From the NCBI GenBank assembly GCA_015039365.1, contig WION01000098.1:62001-126000 (forward strand): a stretch of 64,000 bases of DNA. The letters run 5' to 3'. The first letter of the stretch is position 1; each line of letters opens with the position of its first letter. This document shows positions 10,279 to 21,840 of this stretch, one piece after another. The position numbers and the translations under genes are program-made. The notes under the pieces are model-generated. The model did no database searches. It was given only the letters and a program-made list of their open reading frames with translations, and was not told where the DNA came from. The DNA comes from Amanita rubescens (Eukaryota > Basidiomycota > Agaricomycetes > Agaricales > Amanitaceae).

Positions 10279-10573
10279 CAATGGGACATCATCGGCATAG
10301 GATACCACGTTGTCTGGGAGAGCCCAATGCGCACGATGACGGCCTAGTTTATATGCTCAACACCCGCAATGTCAAAAAACAGATGAGCTTGTTTGGATCG
10401 AGGTTTATCGCTCCCGGAGAACGGAAAATTTCCAGCATATGCTCCAGAGCTTCGAAGATAAAAAACCTTTGATAGATGGTTGGGAATTAGGGACGGTGGC
10501 GTCGCTTATCGTAGGGATTCTGGCTCGGAGAACCGCTAGGCCGTTTCACAAGGCGCGGACCCGCCGATGATGG
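10279..10573 (+). other. Possible unrecognised coding fragment
   Basis: From about 10333 to the TGA at 10571-10573 one frame stays open and looks protein-like (CQKTDELVWIEVYR, FEDKKPLIDGWELGTVASL, then an Arg-rich end). Just upstream a different frame is open (HDDGLVYMLNTRNVKK). No start or intron convincingly joins them and no family is recognised. It may be the 3' end of a small gene or a relic. The rest of 10098-10845 shows nothing. Confidence 0.3.
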
Positions 10574-10845
10574 AAAAAAGTGAGTTTAGTAATTGTGGTA
10601 CTAATATTACTGTGTCCATGTTGGGCGAGGTTGGGCGCCATTTGTGAACGTCACCAAATCATTATGGACTCTGCCATGGAGATGACATTCCGAATCCAGC
10701 ACAGACGCGATATCTTTTTGTAAGCCAATCATGAAAAACGTATATTTCGTTTATCCTAGTAGTTAGTGCACACATATCCAACAACAACAAAAAAAGAAAA
10801 AAACATAATGCGGAATCGTTACAAGAGGCTAACAGATCCAGTCTG

Positions 10846-12998
10846 TTAAAGGTCTAAGGGGTGTAAATCTTGAACTGCAGCAAGAATCAGACCCTCAGCA
10901 TGATCAGAACGAGGTACAATCGAGCAAACGAATGGGTGCGGGGTACTGTAGAAGCGTCGTAAGAGTAGATATGACGATATCTCAATCGTACTTACCTGAT
11001 AACCGTATCAGTGAACGCATCTGGGTCAATCTCTATTTCTACACCATTCGCGTCCCGCGCTTTAGAGACATCAAAAGTCGCTAAAACGGAGGCCAACGTG
11101 ATCCATAACTATCGATGGGGGTTGCTTATTATTCTTCATGCTCGTCAAGTGACAGGACAACGTACCACTGGATCAGCCGCGTGCCGGCCGGGACAAATCC
11201 TGCACAGTTGAAAAAATCGGGTTAGCGTTTCGCCTGTCTTGCGCAAATTCTACGTACCTGCGTCCAAAGCCGAAGGCATACCCTATAGTGTCGTCGTTCA
11301 GGGTGCCGTCAGCATTGAAGAATCGTTCCGGTTGGAATACATCCGGATTAGGATACGCTTCTTCATCGTGCGTGATCGCCCTTGAAAAACGGCATTGATA
11401 GAACACTCTTGGCATTAAGTAGGAGAGCTATGCTCACCAAACGTTTGGTATCATCAGTGTCCCTGCACAAATTCGTCATCCACGAGTGTCGTCCCCTTCA
11501 AGACAGAAAACTTGCCTTTGGGAATAAAGAAATCATTGTACACGTCATCGGCCTGCGTCGCACGGGGTAGACTTTGCCGTACTATAGGACGCCATCTCAA
11601 GCACTCCCTGATGATAGCGTCGATATAGGGCAGAGCAGGTCTGTCTTCCAAACCAGGCAGTCGGTCGGATCCCACAACTCTGTCAATGTCCTGTCTTGCT
11701 CGCGTCTGTACAGCTGGATGAAGTGCCAAAGCGAACAAAAAGAGTGTCAACGCAGACTGGATCTTCAAGCAAAGTTTAAAACTAGCAATAGATAAAGGCT
11801 ATGGGCGTCACCTACCGTTTCACCACCAGCTGATCTTAAATATCAGTCAAGAATAACAAGTCTGTGAAAATGGCGTTTACCGAGGTAAGTTGTCGTGACT
11901 ACATCCTTAAGAAGCGCCTCGTCTTCGTATTTTCCATCAACCTTGGTACGATCTCGTAACAGACTCGCCAACAAAGACGGTTTCGACGATCCAGCTGCCT
12001 ACACGTTTCCTTAGTCCAGCTTGTTCTTGAAAACACTATTAGAACGCTCACCAAGTCACGCTCCACGAATTCAAATGGTTCAGTTCTATAAGCGTTCATC
12101 GATTCGCTCAGATGGGCAGCAAACTTTTGCGTCGATGCGCCGGGCACCCATGGAGGTATGTGTCTCAAGAACGGCAAAACATTGATAAGCGTGCTCCCCG
12201 GCAAAAACAACCTTGCGATTCCGTTCGACGTTTCTTCGGCGAGTTCGACAAAACGGTCGCGTTCGTTCTCTGGAGGAAAGTCGTAGCCGAAAGTCATAGC
12301 CATCACAACCGCGGTGCTGAGCCTACCCCGGAAAAAAAGTTGAGATCTAGAAAGGATATGGTGAAGGGCAACATACCACTTGCAATGTCGCTCGAATCTT
12401 TTCGGGGAGCGAAGGAGTAGCTCGAGCAGGAGGTGCACTTTTTCTGTCTGAACTTTGGCATAGGATGGCATAACACTTTTGCCAAACGTTTCTTGATACA
12501 TCTTCCTGTGTCTCCTCCACTCGTTTCCGTAGGACAGTAAGGGGGTCAGGTGTTCGGCACCCAATCTAAGGAAAGGTAAACACTCGCAAAAGCTTGAACG
12601 ACACGAACATACATCATCTTGCAAACGGGAATTTCCAAACGGTCCGAATATATCGACGATCTCTTCTCAAAAAGCTCAACCACATCTTTCATCTTGTTCA
12701 GGATAACAATACGCATATGCATCGCCGTCAAATGTATAATATCGCCTGTAGTTCGCCAATGTCATCATGAGTATCCTAAAAGTCAAGGTAACGCACTATT
12801 GTATTCCTTTGACCAGCTAAGAAACTTGAGACACGGTTTTTCAGAAGGAATGTCAAGTGCATTGCCGATGAGCGGTTTCGGAGGCGGACCCGGTGGATAA
12901 GGATATTTCTGCCGCTTCGGCCATAACGCCAAAGCCAAGGTCGAAGCGAATATGAAAATCAAAGATGGGACAATCAAATCCGACGACTCGCCAGCCAT
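10846..12998 (-). CDS. Cytochrome P450 monooxygenase, 12 exons
   Basis: Exons: 12998-12797, 12745-12613, 12565-12377, 12322-12052, 11998-11881, 11829-11816, 11762-11516, 11462-11438, 11380-11258, 11199-11166, 11108-10996 and 10945-10846. Lengths and phases close exactly to 522 aa. Residues about 9-27 form the N-terminal membrane anchor, followed by the proline hinge YPYPPGPPPKPLIG. The I-helix motif is AGGET (about 305-309), K-helix ECLR (362-365), QPERF, and the heme loop FGFGRRICPG with ligand Cys about 443. All key residues are present, so it should be an active haem-thiolate monooxygenase of the endoplasmic reticulum, needing a CPR partner. Intron 7 uses a GC donor (GCAAGT); exons of 14 and 25 nt are unusually small. 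Substrate is unknown. No other biosynthetic gene lies beside it. Confidence 0.9.
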
Positions 12999-14984
12999 GA
13001 ATTGTAGTGGATGCGTAACGGAATGAGCCTGGAGCAAAGTCAAGGTGTATATATAGTGTAGATATAATAATGAGCCTTTTTCGGGTAAGGTGCGAAAATT
13101 GATCTCTCACCGTTGCACTGTAGTTGTCCCTGAGAGGCTTGTTCCCATGTCTCAAGTCCTACTGATCGCCTGTCATTTTTTTAATAGAAGGTTACTTGAT
13201 TCTTAGTTCAACGGGGAACTGAGGCTGATGGTGGCGTTGACAGGATTGAGGGATTGACACAAGTTATGGGAGATGTACGTACAGAGATACCAAGATGGAC
13301 GGAATTCTGTTTCAGTCATATCTCGTTACGACGCATATGCATCATCTGACGCGAGACAGTTATAACTCTCTGATGATGATGTTCATCAACCCTGGTGCCT
13401 CGAGGCTGTGACGCGTGATGCACAGCCTCAATTTACACTGCGGATCGAAAACATAGACGCTGATTGAAAAACCATCGTCACTTTTTCCGCCCATCACAGC
13501 ACCAAAGATAAGCCTGAGCCAGCCAGTCCGGAGGGACGATTCCGAAGCAGGACCACCGTAACCCCATTGTTCGCTTCACATGGTAGTCAACACGAGCGTC
13601 TGAAGTGAGCCGCCTGGGTCTGACCAAAGCGATTAACACCCATCATTCAGACAGATACTAGCAAGCGTGACGCACTATTATAGCGCATGATGCATGATGT
13701 GCGGATTAGCTTCAGGCGTATAGAATAACAGCGGTGCCCCTTGAATCTTGGTATTCATTGTAGCACGTGATTGATAAGTCTGTATTATCCGCAATGCAAA
13801 GCTCCGTAGAGCAAACTTTGATCGCTTCACGTAGTTGGCGCCCTAGCCAAGTACGCTCGTCCGAATAACGAATCTCGTCAAAGCGGCGGGACAGTGGAGG
13901 CCGTCGCATATCCAACCGATATGCTTGAAGCTGGTGGAAGCGAGGATTGTAATCTTGTCATCATCTGACGCCGGGCGACGCCCAGAACGTCTCTTCCGGC
14001 CGTCAAACCAACATCAACCCTGATGATACCTCAAGGCGCACGACCGACGCCTTGACCCTCCAATCCGCTGCTTGTGCATCTCATGAGCCTTGGATTCTGG
14101 TGATCGGCTAAGGACGCACATGAAACTTCCGATATCCGCGCTAGCACCATTTCGTTTCCCGGTTACTTGAGCTCGAGGCGGCTTAATCCAACGGCACCGA
14201 CGCATTATTGAACTCAGCGTACTACTGCGGTTTAAATTCCGCATAAAGCGCAAGCAAAGCATTGTTGCCTAAACTTGAATAGATTGTACCAGTGGTGGCG
14301 CGGTATATATGTGGGAGGAGTACATCCCCGACTCCGATCTGCGAAACATCCCAACTTCGTTGACGAAGGTGACGAATATTATGACATTTCCTCCAGCGAC
14401 GACGTTCTCTTGTTCAACAGTCACCCGACATACTTTTTCAGTCCTTGTCGTTCAAAACTTTTTTACTGTCAAAGATTCAATTAACTGCCAACTTTGATAT
14501 ACAAGACGTCTTTACCAAGAATTGAAGGCTCCAACGACCAGTGGCCATGCTGTCGAAATATGGCTGGGGAAGGGGGCTGGACAAAATAGAATCTTTCCTT
14601 AGCCCCTCTTCGTTTTCAAGGATAGACTTGAAAGAACTGACAGCTGCGCGTATATCGATAAACATCGCCCATGCTGGAGAGTGAGCGAGACCGTGTTTGT
14701 CTCTGTTGCTGCCACCTCAACTATTGAACGTATTGAACCTCGTTGATGATCGTTTACATCGCTCTCTTCTACCCGTGGTGCTCAATTAACGTGAATTAGC
14801 CGGGGACTACGACAGACCAGGACACGATAACGGCAAGCTCGACAATGGCCATGTTTCACATCTATTTCACTCCACATGCTTTCCATATCACGAGAAGCGA
14901 CATCAACTACTCCTACGTGGGGGTGGTTTGATCATCAATACCGTAATTGATTCCCCTCGCAAGCATCCATCCCACCTTACCGCA
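12999..14984. other. Long intergenic stretch upstream of the P450 and SSP-D
   Basis: About 2 kb with scattered short open frames, none conserved, no splice pattern and no signal peptide. It should contain the P450 promoter (just above 12998). TGATGC and GCATCATGC motifs recur around 13335, 13680 and 13940, but I cannot attach a function. No tRNA or ordered repeat is seen. Confidence 0.4.
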
Positions 14985-15063
14985 AAACCCGCATCCACAG
15001 GTTTAAAACCTGGACATATCAGCACCATCTAGTTTTCAATCGAGGCGGGCCCTCTGAACTATT
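14985..15063 (+). promoter_or_regulatory. Upstream block of SSP-D, shared with SSP-E
   Basis: Carries CCGCAAAACCCGCATCCAC, then GGTTTAAAACCTGGACAT and GAGGCGGGCCCTCTGAACTATT directly before the ATG. The same order and spacing occur before SSP-E. It differs from the SSP-A/B/C block, so the array has two promoter types. Confidence 0.55.
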
Positions 15064-15872
15064 ATGCGCCTTTTTTTCATCCCCATACTTTCCCTCTTCT
15101 CATCTACAACATTCGCCTCACCGCTGCCAGCTGGTTCCTCAAACGATGCTACTTCAGTACGTTACCTGCACCTCCCGACGTCCCACTAAACAGTTTCTTT
15201 TAGGAACGGCATGCGCATGATGACTCCATGATCGTTATTAAGCCACTATCCCGAAGTACTCCAATCACTCATATTATCAACACTATACCAAACCCCGGAT
15301 ATGAACACTTTGGTGCCCCTCCCCCAAAGACATGGAATAACCTTCCGCTTGGGGCAACCGACCCAAAAGCCGTTATCAACTTGTGGGAAAATTATCGTCA
15401 ACAGCCAAAATCTACAGGCACACCTCTGCAAGGGCGGATATACCCAGTGTTGCCTCAAGTTAATGGGGAGCGAGTCATGATCAGGGGGATCCCTCGCTTG
15501 GCCTTGGCCAAAAACGTCATGTTCAAGATTTATGCTCTTAACCAAGTCAAACAATTGGTCGCATGGGCAGACACCAAGGCTTGGAACCCGACCAAGCCAC
15601 GGTATTTGATCATCACGAAGTACGTTGATTGCCATCCTGCTTCAGAAGTTCCCTTGTCCCCGAGCCAGTTGCAACAACTCCGGCATCTTACAAGGGGACA
15701 TATCCTTAAAACCTACCAGATTGATGTGTAAGTGTATTGGTTCAACTAGGGAGTACATACCGACGCTTATTTGTGTGTGTGTAGCGGTGAAGACAGCAAG
15801 GATTTTTGTTATACAACGGCATCTCGTGGTGAACGGATTGCGATTGATGGTTGGATGGCGCGCTTTGTTTGA
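15064..15872 (+). CDS. Secreted protein SSP-D
   Basis: Exons 15064-15156, 15204-15727 and 15785-15872 give 234 aa. Signal peptide MRLFFIPILSLFSSTTFA, cleaved near SPLPAG. The central exon encodes GAPPPKTWNNLP, LWENYRQQ and a beta-rich C-terminal domain (VMFKIYALNQVKQLVAWAD, KPRYLIITKYVDCHP). The last junction (GTAAGT...GTAG, phase 2) adds GEDSKDFCYTTASRGERIAI, confirmed by the matching SEDSWNYAYQQAGHRDENAV in SSP-E. No known domain. Its neighbour 2 kb downstream is the paralogue SSP-E on the same strand with the same upstream block. Likely secreted; role unknown. Confidence 0.8.
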
Positions 15873-17635
15873 TGTCTAATTTCAACTGGCCCGTTCATGA
15901 CCACCCGGCTGCGATTGTGTGGGAAATGTGTTGAAGAGATCGCATACAGAATAAATGTCTTCATAGATGGGTTGCGAAGCGCCATAATTGTACGATGCTG
16001 GTCCGTTGCTTCATATAGTTCTCCAGGCGCGTCGATGAATCGCTCCAGAGGCTCCGGTGGCGGCTTAGTGTTTACTGCTACATCCAGGGTCGAAGATGCG
16101 GCCGGTGTGCTCCGATCTCCACATTAGCAACGCTAAGAAATCCGAAAGGCGAGGCTGGGGAAGGATGGATAGATCATCGGTCATCATTCGATTCAAGGGA
16201 GGCTGAGGCTTATCTGAACAAGTTGTGCAGGAAGTTTTTTCTCATACAGTCTACAGCGTACTTGGCGTTGTGGGCCGTTCGCTTTCGAAAATGTCATACA
16301 CTCATTGATATGCTAACCCGGCCCTCCAGGATTGAAGGTTGTAATTCTCTGACAAGGGCAGATATGACAAAAGTATACGAATGATAGCAATAAATGCATT
16401 ATTACTCGAACTGATGGGCTCAGAGGCACCTGAAAAGACCGTCTAACCGTAGGGGCAGATGAAAACGCAATGCATACTAGCAAGAGCGCGCACTCGACCC
16501 GGGCACTTTGCCAGGATAGCAATCTTTCCAATCGAGTAATTTCAACTACGTACGGTGTCAGTTCAATCCTACACCTACGATGACCTACATCCATACCGTA
16601 GCCCAGATCTAGTCAGTCCCAGACCATGCAACAGAGAGTAGGAAAAATGAATCAAGGCAGCACTAACTAAGACAGAGGGAATCCACATGAGCGCAGGTGC
16701 TGGAATAAAAAGTGTCAGTCCCTTCCATTGCGTCGTGAAGAAATTTATGAGTAACGTACAGACTAGGGTCCCCTCATGGTTCCAATCGTCCCAAACGCGC
16801 GTCCGGGATCATATCTGAGTTATGTCCTGATTCTTGACACCTGTGCCAGTGCGTCTGAGTACAACTGCCCCGCACTTCACCGTAGATGCAGTGAGAGACC
16901 CACGCTAGACTTGGTCTCGCTTTACATCTAGCGAATCCTGAAGTTTGAAATCCTCTTGATGATTGCAGAGAAACTGGTAGGTTGTTCTATCGGAGATAGT
17001 ATTTTACCTGCCGTCTGGCAAAACACGCCGACGACCGCCTTAACGCGTATTTCTCAGCCTGCAACAGCAATTCTACCTTTCGTTCCAAGGCCTTGAACCC
17101 AGGGTCTATTCATCGGCGTCCAGTTTTCTTGCCCGGGCTATTCGCTGTCGCGGATTGGTTGTTGTGGGAGTGGCGGTACAGCTATAATAGGTCATGTACC
17201 CGGTAGATATCAATTGCACTGCCCATGATCGACCCCGGCGACCGGAGGCTAGGTATTGGCGACGAACGACGATAGGAGGCAAAAGACTGGGCCACTGGGG
17301 GAGAGTGAAAGGCATACTGTGACTGAAAGCGATAAAAAGTTTTTAAAGGCACCCGTTGGCGGAATAGAGGAAGAGCCCAAGGCCCATGTTTTCTTGAATA
17401 GCTGCTAGCAGCCTAGCACGAAGTCAAATACCAGCAAAGTTGAATTTAGACTTCCGGACAAACCAAGGTCGGGTATCACGGGGTTGGAAACAGCGCATGC
17501 CGACGACGACCCGTAGCGGCCCGTCCAGCCTTTGCCAATTGCCATGTTCACATCACGCGTTGCATCAAAGGGTCGCAGTAGCGACCAAGAAGAGTCCTCA
17601 ACTCGACTTGGCAAAATTATAATTCTTCCGTTCCG
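15873..17635. other. Intergenic between SSP-D and SSP-E
   Basis: About 1.8 kb. Short open frames occur on both strands but none resembles a neighbour or shows a coding pattern. Nothing else recognised. Confidence 0.4.
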
Positions 17636-17724
17636 TTTACCGCGAAACCCGGATGCACGAGCTTGAAAGTTAAAAAACCTGGACGTCAACCCTTCTCCGA
17701 CTGAGGCAGGCCCTCGAAACTATC
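17636..17724 (+). promoter_or_regulatory. Upstream block of SSP-E, shared with SSP-D
   Basis: Carries CCGCGAAACCCGGATGCAC, then AGTTAAAAAACCTGGACGTC and GAGGCAGGCCCTCGAAACTATC before the ATG, aligned with the block at 14985-15063. Confidence 0.55.
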
Positions 17725-18549
17725 ATGCACCTCCCTGTCATTTCAGTCCTCCTTATCTTCATATCTACCATCTGCGCTTTACCATCGCATAATATTGGCC
17801 CGAGGACAGTACGCAGCCAGCCTAACACATTGCCTGATGCTCCATTAACCATCTTCTCACAGAACGTTCATCAATACGCCAAAATTAAACCGCTCTCATT
17901 CCACATCCAATTCAAACCGTTCTATGAGCAGGGTTATAATCAGTTGGGTCCTCCCCCGAAAAAATTAGACCAGCTCCCAAGTCAGGCAAGCAACCCAAGC
18001 GTCCTCAAGACACTATGGAAAGAATACCGTCAGGAGTCCGCCGCAGTGGCAGGCAAAGGGAACGAACAGGCGTTCCCTCTAATCGTGCACGTCAACAATA
18101 AACAAGTGGTGATCAAGAGGATCGTTTCCAGCAAAGTCGAAGACGTCATATTCGAGATCCACGCTTTTGAAAGGCTTGGGACGTTGGTCGCGTGGGCGGA
18201 TATTGGGCCTGGGGGCCTGGGCAGGTTCGGAAAACCACGTTACTTGATCGTGTTAGAATGCAATGGGTGTGTTCCTGCGTCAAGGACAACCCTCTTGCCC
18301 GGTCAGTTGAAAACCCTTAACAAATATGCCGAATCAAAGATTCTTCTACAATACGACCCGCAACACGACCTTGGCGTGTAAGTGGTATTTTTGATTCCAC
18401 AATGGGGGTAGACGTACCAACAGCGCTCTTTTTGTTGCAGGAGTGAGGATAGCTGGAATTATGCGTATCAGCAGGCGGGACACCGTGATGAAAATGCGGT
18501 TTCCGGTTGGCGGGCGTGCTATCTTGGACATTTGACGAGGAAGAGTTGA
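17725..18549 (+). CDS. Secreted protein SSP-E
   Basis: Exons 17725-17808, 17863-18377 and 18441-18549 give 235 aa. The first intron is 54 nt and keeps frame, so an unspliced reading would simply add 18 residues; it is called because SSP-D has an intron at the same place and because of the GTACGC donor and ...TTCTCACAG end. Signal peptide MHLPVISVLLIFISTICA. Shared with SSP-D: the PPKKLDQLP and LWKEYRQE segments, LGTLVAWADIG and KPRYLIVLECNGCVP. The two paralogues are clearly diverged, so the duplication is not recent. Confidence 0.8.
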
Positions 18550-18745
18550 GGAAGACGCGCGAGTAATGATCGCTGTGTTGGAAGAGGGTAGTACGGCCAA
18601 GGAGATCTTGGGGGACTTCAACATGTTGTGGCGTAGGGTAGGTTACAGAGAACGTTGGCCAACGTGTAGTCAATCCATTAGGCTAGCGTCGTTTCTGGCG
18701 TTAGTGACCGAAGACGAAATGGCAGTGCGTTGGTATGAGATAATC

Positions 18746-18845
18746 AATTGTCGCTCTGTGCCCGTTTTATGTTTTGGGAGGAAACCTGCCAAGGCGATGA
18801 AACGATTAAGTGTTGGGACAACCGACGAAGAGTCACGATGACGAG
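18746..18845. repeat. Dispersed repeat, copy 1
   Basis: The block CAATTGTCGCTCTGTGCCCG, then TTTATGTTTTGGGAGGAAAC, GGCGATGAAACGATTAAGTG and ACGAAGAGTCACG recurs at 23318-23412 and 23452-23565. A weaker GCGCC/GGGCGCG segment follows each copy, here near 18940. It may be part of a larger decayed element. From 18846 to 19448 nothing else is recognised. Confidence 0.6.
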
Positions 18846-19448
18846 ACTACAGACGAAGCGATCGTAGGCAGGGACAGTGTTTGACTGTGTTGCGGCCGGT
18901 GCATTTCTTCCCACTGAACAAGCTACAACATAAGTTATTGCGCCTCGGGCGCGGATCTTCCCGTGATTCGTGGTCCGTCCCGCGTTCAGAAAACTGGATA
19001 TGAACGAATAGGCAGGATGATCACCGTTCGGTCTGTTCCTTACTCCTCTCGTGTCCCCCTTTCGTCCCATGCTCTAATATTTTCCCCGGCACGGTCTTGA
19101 CTCCACAAAGCAGCTGTTTGTAATTTGGAGAAATATCATTCCGGCTCAACTACAACTAAATACGTACAGGAACGTGGAGAACCAGCGATTTGGGCTTATG
19201 TGGAGAAAAGGGGGACTATAGGCTTATATTGCGAATTTCATAAATATAACGACGGCAAGCGACAAGGAACAAGATAGACGGGAGAAAGCCAAGAAAGCCA
19301 GTATATGTATTTGAAGAAGGCCTTTGAGTGGTTCATATACGACTACTTGAAAAAACAAGAATAATTGAAAACGAGGCAATGATGCAGAGAGGAGATAACA
19401 AGTTCACCGATAATAACTTCAGCATCAGCTGTCCTGGACTCGTATCCC

Positions 19449-20504
19449 CTACTCTCTTTTAAGGAGCCATATGGTGCCAGTACCGGGGCGGTAGAGGACA
19501 AGGTGATCTTGGTTGCCAGTCTTGTTGTAATCGAAGGCGTAGACCAAGTCGGCAGGGGATTTGAGATCATATCCACCAATACCGACGCCTGGATCACCTT
19601 GTTGGTAAACGGGAGCGAATTGACCGTTGCTGTTTTTCAGGATCCATATGGTGCCCGTGCCAGGACGGTAGAGGACAAGATGATCAAGCTTGCCGCTCTT
19701 ATCATAATCGAAGGTAAAGACACGATCGGCGCCGGATTTAAGATCGTATCCACCAATGCCTATACCATCACCTCGATATACGGGAGTGAACCTCCCATTT
19801 TGGTTACGGAGGATCCAGATTGTACTACGCGATCCACGGCGATAGAGGACAAGGTGATCAAGCTTGCCACTTGAGTCGTAATCAAACGCGAAGACACGAT
19901 CATTGACAGATTCTAGATCATATCCACCAATGCCACCGTCTCCCCGATAAACAGGGGCGAATAGGACACCACTGTGGTTTAGGATCCATATCGCCCCAAA
20001 TCCAGCACGGTAGAGGACAAGGTGATCAAGCTTCCCAGTTCCCTTGTAATCAAAGGGAAAGACAACATCAGCAGCGGATTCGAGATCATATCCACCGATG
20101 CCGTTGCCTTTTGCATAGACAGGAGAGAATTGTCCACCGCGATTGCTAAGTATCCAGATGGTGCCGAAGCCAGGTCGGTAGAGAACTATATGGTCCTGCT
20201 TGCCGCTACTGTCATAATCAAAGGCAAAGGCGCGGTCCGCAGTGGATTTGAGATCATAACCACCAATGCCGTTCCCGGGATCACCTTGGTGATAGACGGG
20301 GGAGAAATTGCCACCTTGGTTGCGGATGATCCAGATAGTGCCAGTGCCAGGCCGGTAGAGGACGATGTGGTCCAGCTTGCTACTGCTGTCATAATCGAAT
20401 GCAAAGGAGAGATCCCTGGTGGATTTGAGGTCATACCCGGCAATACCGTTCCCAGGGTCTCCTTGGGCATAGACTGGTAGGAATGTAGAGGTTATAGTAG
20501 ACAT
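19449..20504 (-). CDS. Six-repeat FG-GAP/propeller-type protein
   Basis: A single uninterrupted exon encodes 351 aa made almost entirely of six repeats of about 58 residues. Each carries GIGGYDLxS, then FxFDYDxSGKLDHLVLYRPG, then TIWILxN and FxPVY. The DYDxSGKxDH loop resembles the Asp-rich calcium loops of FG-GAP/VCBS repeats, found in integrin-type propellers and in some fungal and bacterial lectins. No signal peptide or membrane segment, so it is probably cytosolic. The 5' leader seems to hold a 49-nt intron (20568-20520, GTATGT...CTATAG). Repeats 3 and 4 have a shortened linker, and repeat 4 has an RRGSRS variation. A sugar-binding role is plausible by analogy; the ligand is unknown. A bacterial origin is possible but not shown. 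Confidence 0.85.
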   Translation of the reverse strand: MSTITSTFLPVYAQGDPGNGIAGYDLKSTRDLSFAFDYDSSSKLDHIVLYRPGTGTIWIIRNQGGNFSPVYHQGDPGNGIGGYDLKSTADRAFAFDYDSSGKQDHIVLYRPGFGTIWILSNRGGQFSPVYAKGNGIGGYDLESAADVVFPFDYKGTGKLDHLVLYRAGFGAIWILNHSGVLFAPVYRGDGGIGGYDLESVNDRVFAFDYDSSGKLDHLVLYRRGSRSTIWILRNQNGRFTPVYRGDGIGIGGYDLKSGADRVFTFDYDKSGKLDHLVLYRPGTGTIWILKNSNGQFAPVYQQGDPGVGIGGYDLKSPADLVYAFDYNKTGNQDHLVLYRPGTGTIWLLKRE

Positions 20505-20862
20505 GTTGGATTGGATAAACTATAGATGTAGGTTAGCTAGAGTACTTGAAGAGAAGGTGGATACATACCGTCTGAGTGGATGAAAGACAGACAAGAAAGG
20601 GTGGACACAGCGGCAATGTGAGATACTTATACCAACATCGGCTCATTTCCTTTTACCAACTCCTTCCAGATTAACCATTTGGATGCCGTCAAGGAAGTAT
20701 GTTACCGTCAAACACCGTCTTGTCTACAATAGGATGTTGCTCTCAATATACGGTAACTCAGGTAGGCTTGTTCACGTCCTGTCGACCTTTATCGAGTCTA
20801 TGATTACCTGCCAAACCCCATTAATATTTTAATATTAATCAAAGACGTCCAAACCCAATCAC

Positions 20863-21120
20863 TCAAAGCTCGAGCTTATCGCCCATGATCGTATCCATCT
20901 TTCCTTGAAGTCTATCCAGCGTGCCCCCGGCATCCGCGACACACGTCCACTGCATCCCGACTTATCATTTCGATGAGGCAAAGGCACATGTATCTCCGCT
21001 TACCGTCTCCCTCACGCAATACGTAGCTCTATGCGGCCTACCATTGGCTCTCCCACACACAAGATCGACGTAGAACCATGTCCAACGTCCGCTTTTTTGG
21101 GACCGGGGTGTTGTACAGTC
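20863..21120 (-). pseudogene. C-terminal fragment of an unrecognised protein
   Basis: Two exon-like pieces, 21120-21004 and 20949-20863, are joined by a 54-nt GTAAGC...GCAG intron. They read GRWTWFYVDLVCGRANG, HRATYCVRET and then WTCVADAGGTLDRLQGKM to a stop. The frame is coherent across the intron, so this was or is coding. Upstream it runs directly into broken GRC3 sequence with no start of its own, so it looks like the tail of a lost or rearranged gene. Family not recognised. Confidence 0.45.
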
Positions 21121-21125
21121 AATGT

Positions 21126-21840
21126 TCAGCACCTTCCAGTTCTCAACTCTTGAATTAAGCTGATGGCGCAGGATTTATCATCTATTTCTAGCTGACGCGA
21201 TAATTTTTCGCTCCAGATCGACGACGGCTCGGATGAAACTGCCTCTAGAACCGGAAGCGGGAATGATTTCGGTGCATATACGCGGTGAGATTTCTTGGAA
21301 GCCCCAATCGACATCCCAACCAAGTACGCGCCCCCAATATAAAGGGTCTCTCCCGCCGATAAGGGGATAAGAGTTCCTTGCGCACACGTAGTACAATTCA
21401 AAAAGGAAGAAAGCTCGTCTTGAGACAAGTGAAAAATATTCTGGTACAGTCTGCTTGAAAGTCGTTAAACGTTGCAAACTCGTTTGGGACGATTCGACGA
21501 CTCGATAATTTTTTTGTTCGTCATCTGGAGAAGAATCTCGGAGAGGAAGACCACGCTCGCCCGATAGGCCTACTAGACCGGTCAACTTCCGCGTCGCTGT
21601 CAGAGCTAGACGACTCCGATGCGGGAATGGGTTCCCCTTGTTTTTCCGCGAAATACCGAGGCTTCTCCTTCGTCCTCCCGCCGCTCAGGGAAGAACGCTT
21701 GGCGAGTGGCTTGCGTTTAGCTCTCTTTTTGACATTGACGTCTTCCTCTTCTATATTCGTGTCCTCTGACTCCTCTTCAGTAACTTGGATGAGTGTTGAT
21801 GCATCCGCACGTAAAGTCTGAGCCGCCTTGCGCCAGCATC
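21126..21840 (-). pseudogene. GRC3: GRC3 N-terminal region, broken copy
   Basis: Minus-strand pieces match the N-terminal part of GRC3 polynucleotide 5'-hydroxyl kinases: an acidic/Ser-rich segment (ESSSSDSDAEVD), then HLSQDELSSFLN, CAQGTLIPLSAGETL and HRVYAPKSFPLPVLEAVSS. They occur in at least two frames; the slip near 21440 loses two bases relative to the copy at 55 kb. The kinase domain is absent; instead the sequence joins the fragment at 20863-21120. It is the left arm of the inverted duplication whose other arm leads into the GRC3 kinase domain at 55.7 kb. Confidence 0.7.

Noticed and set aside
19503..20480. Long plus-strand frames opposite the propeller gene
   Set aside because: They are the antisense of a highly repetitive coding sequence and mirror its period.
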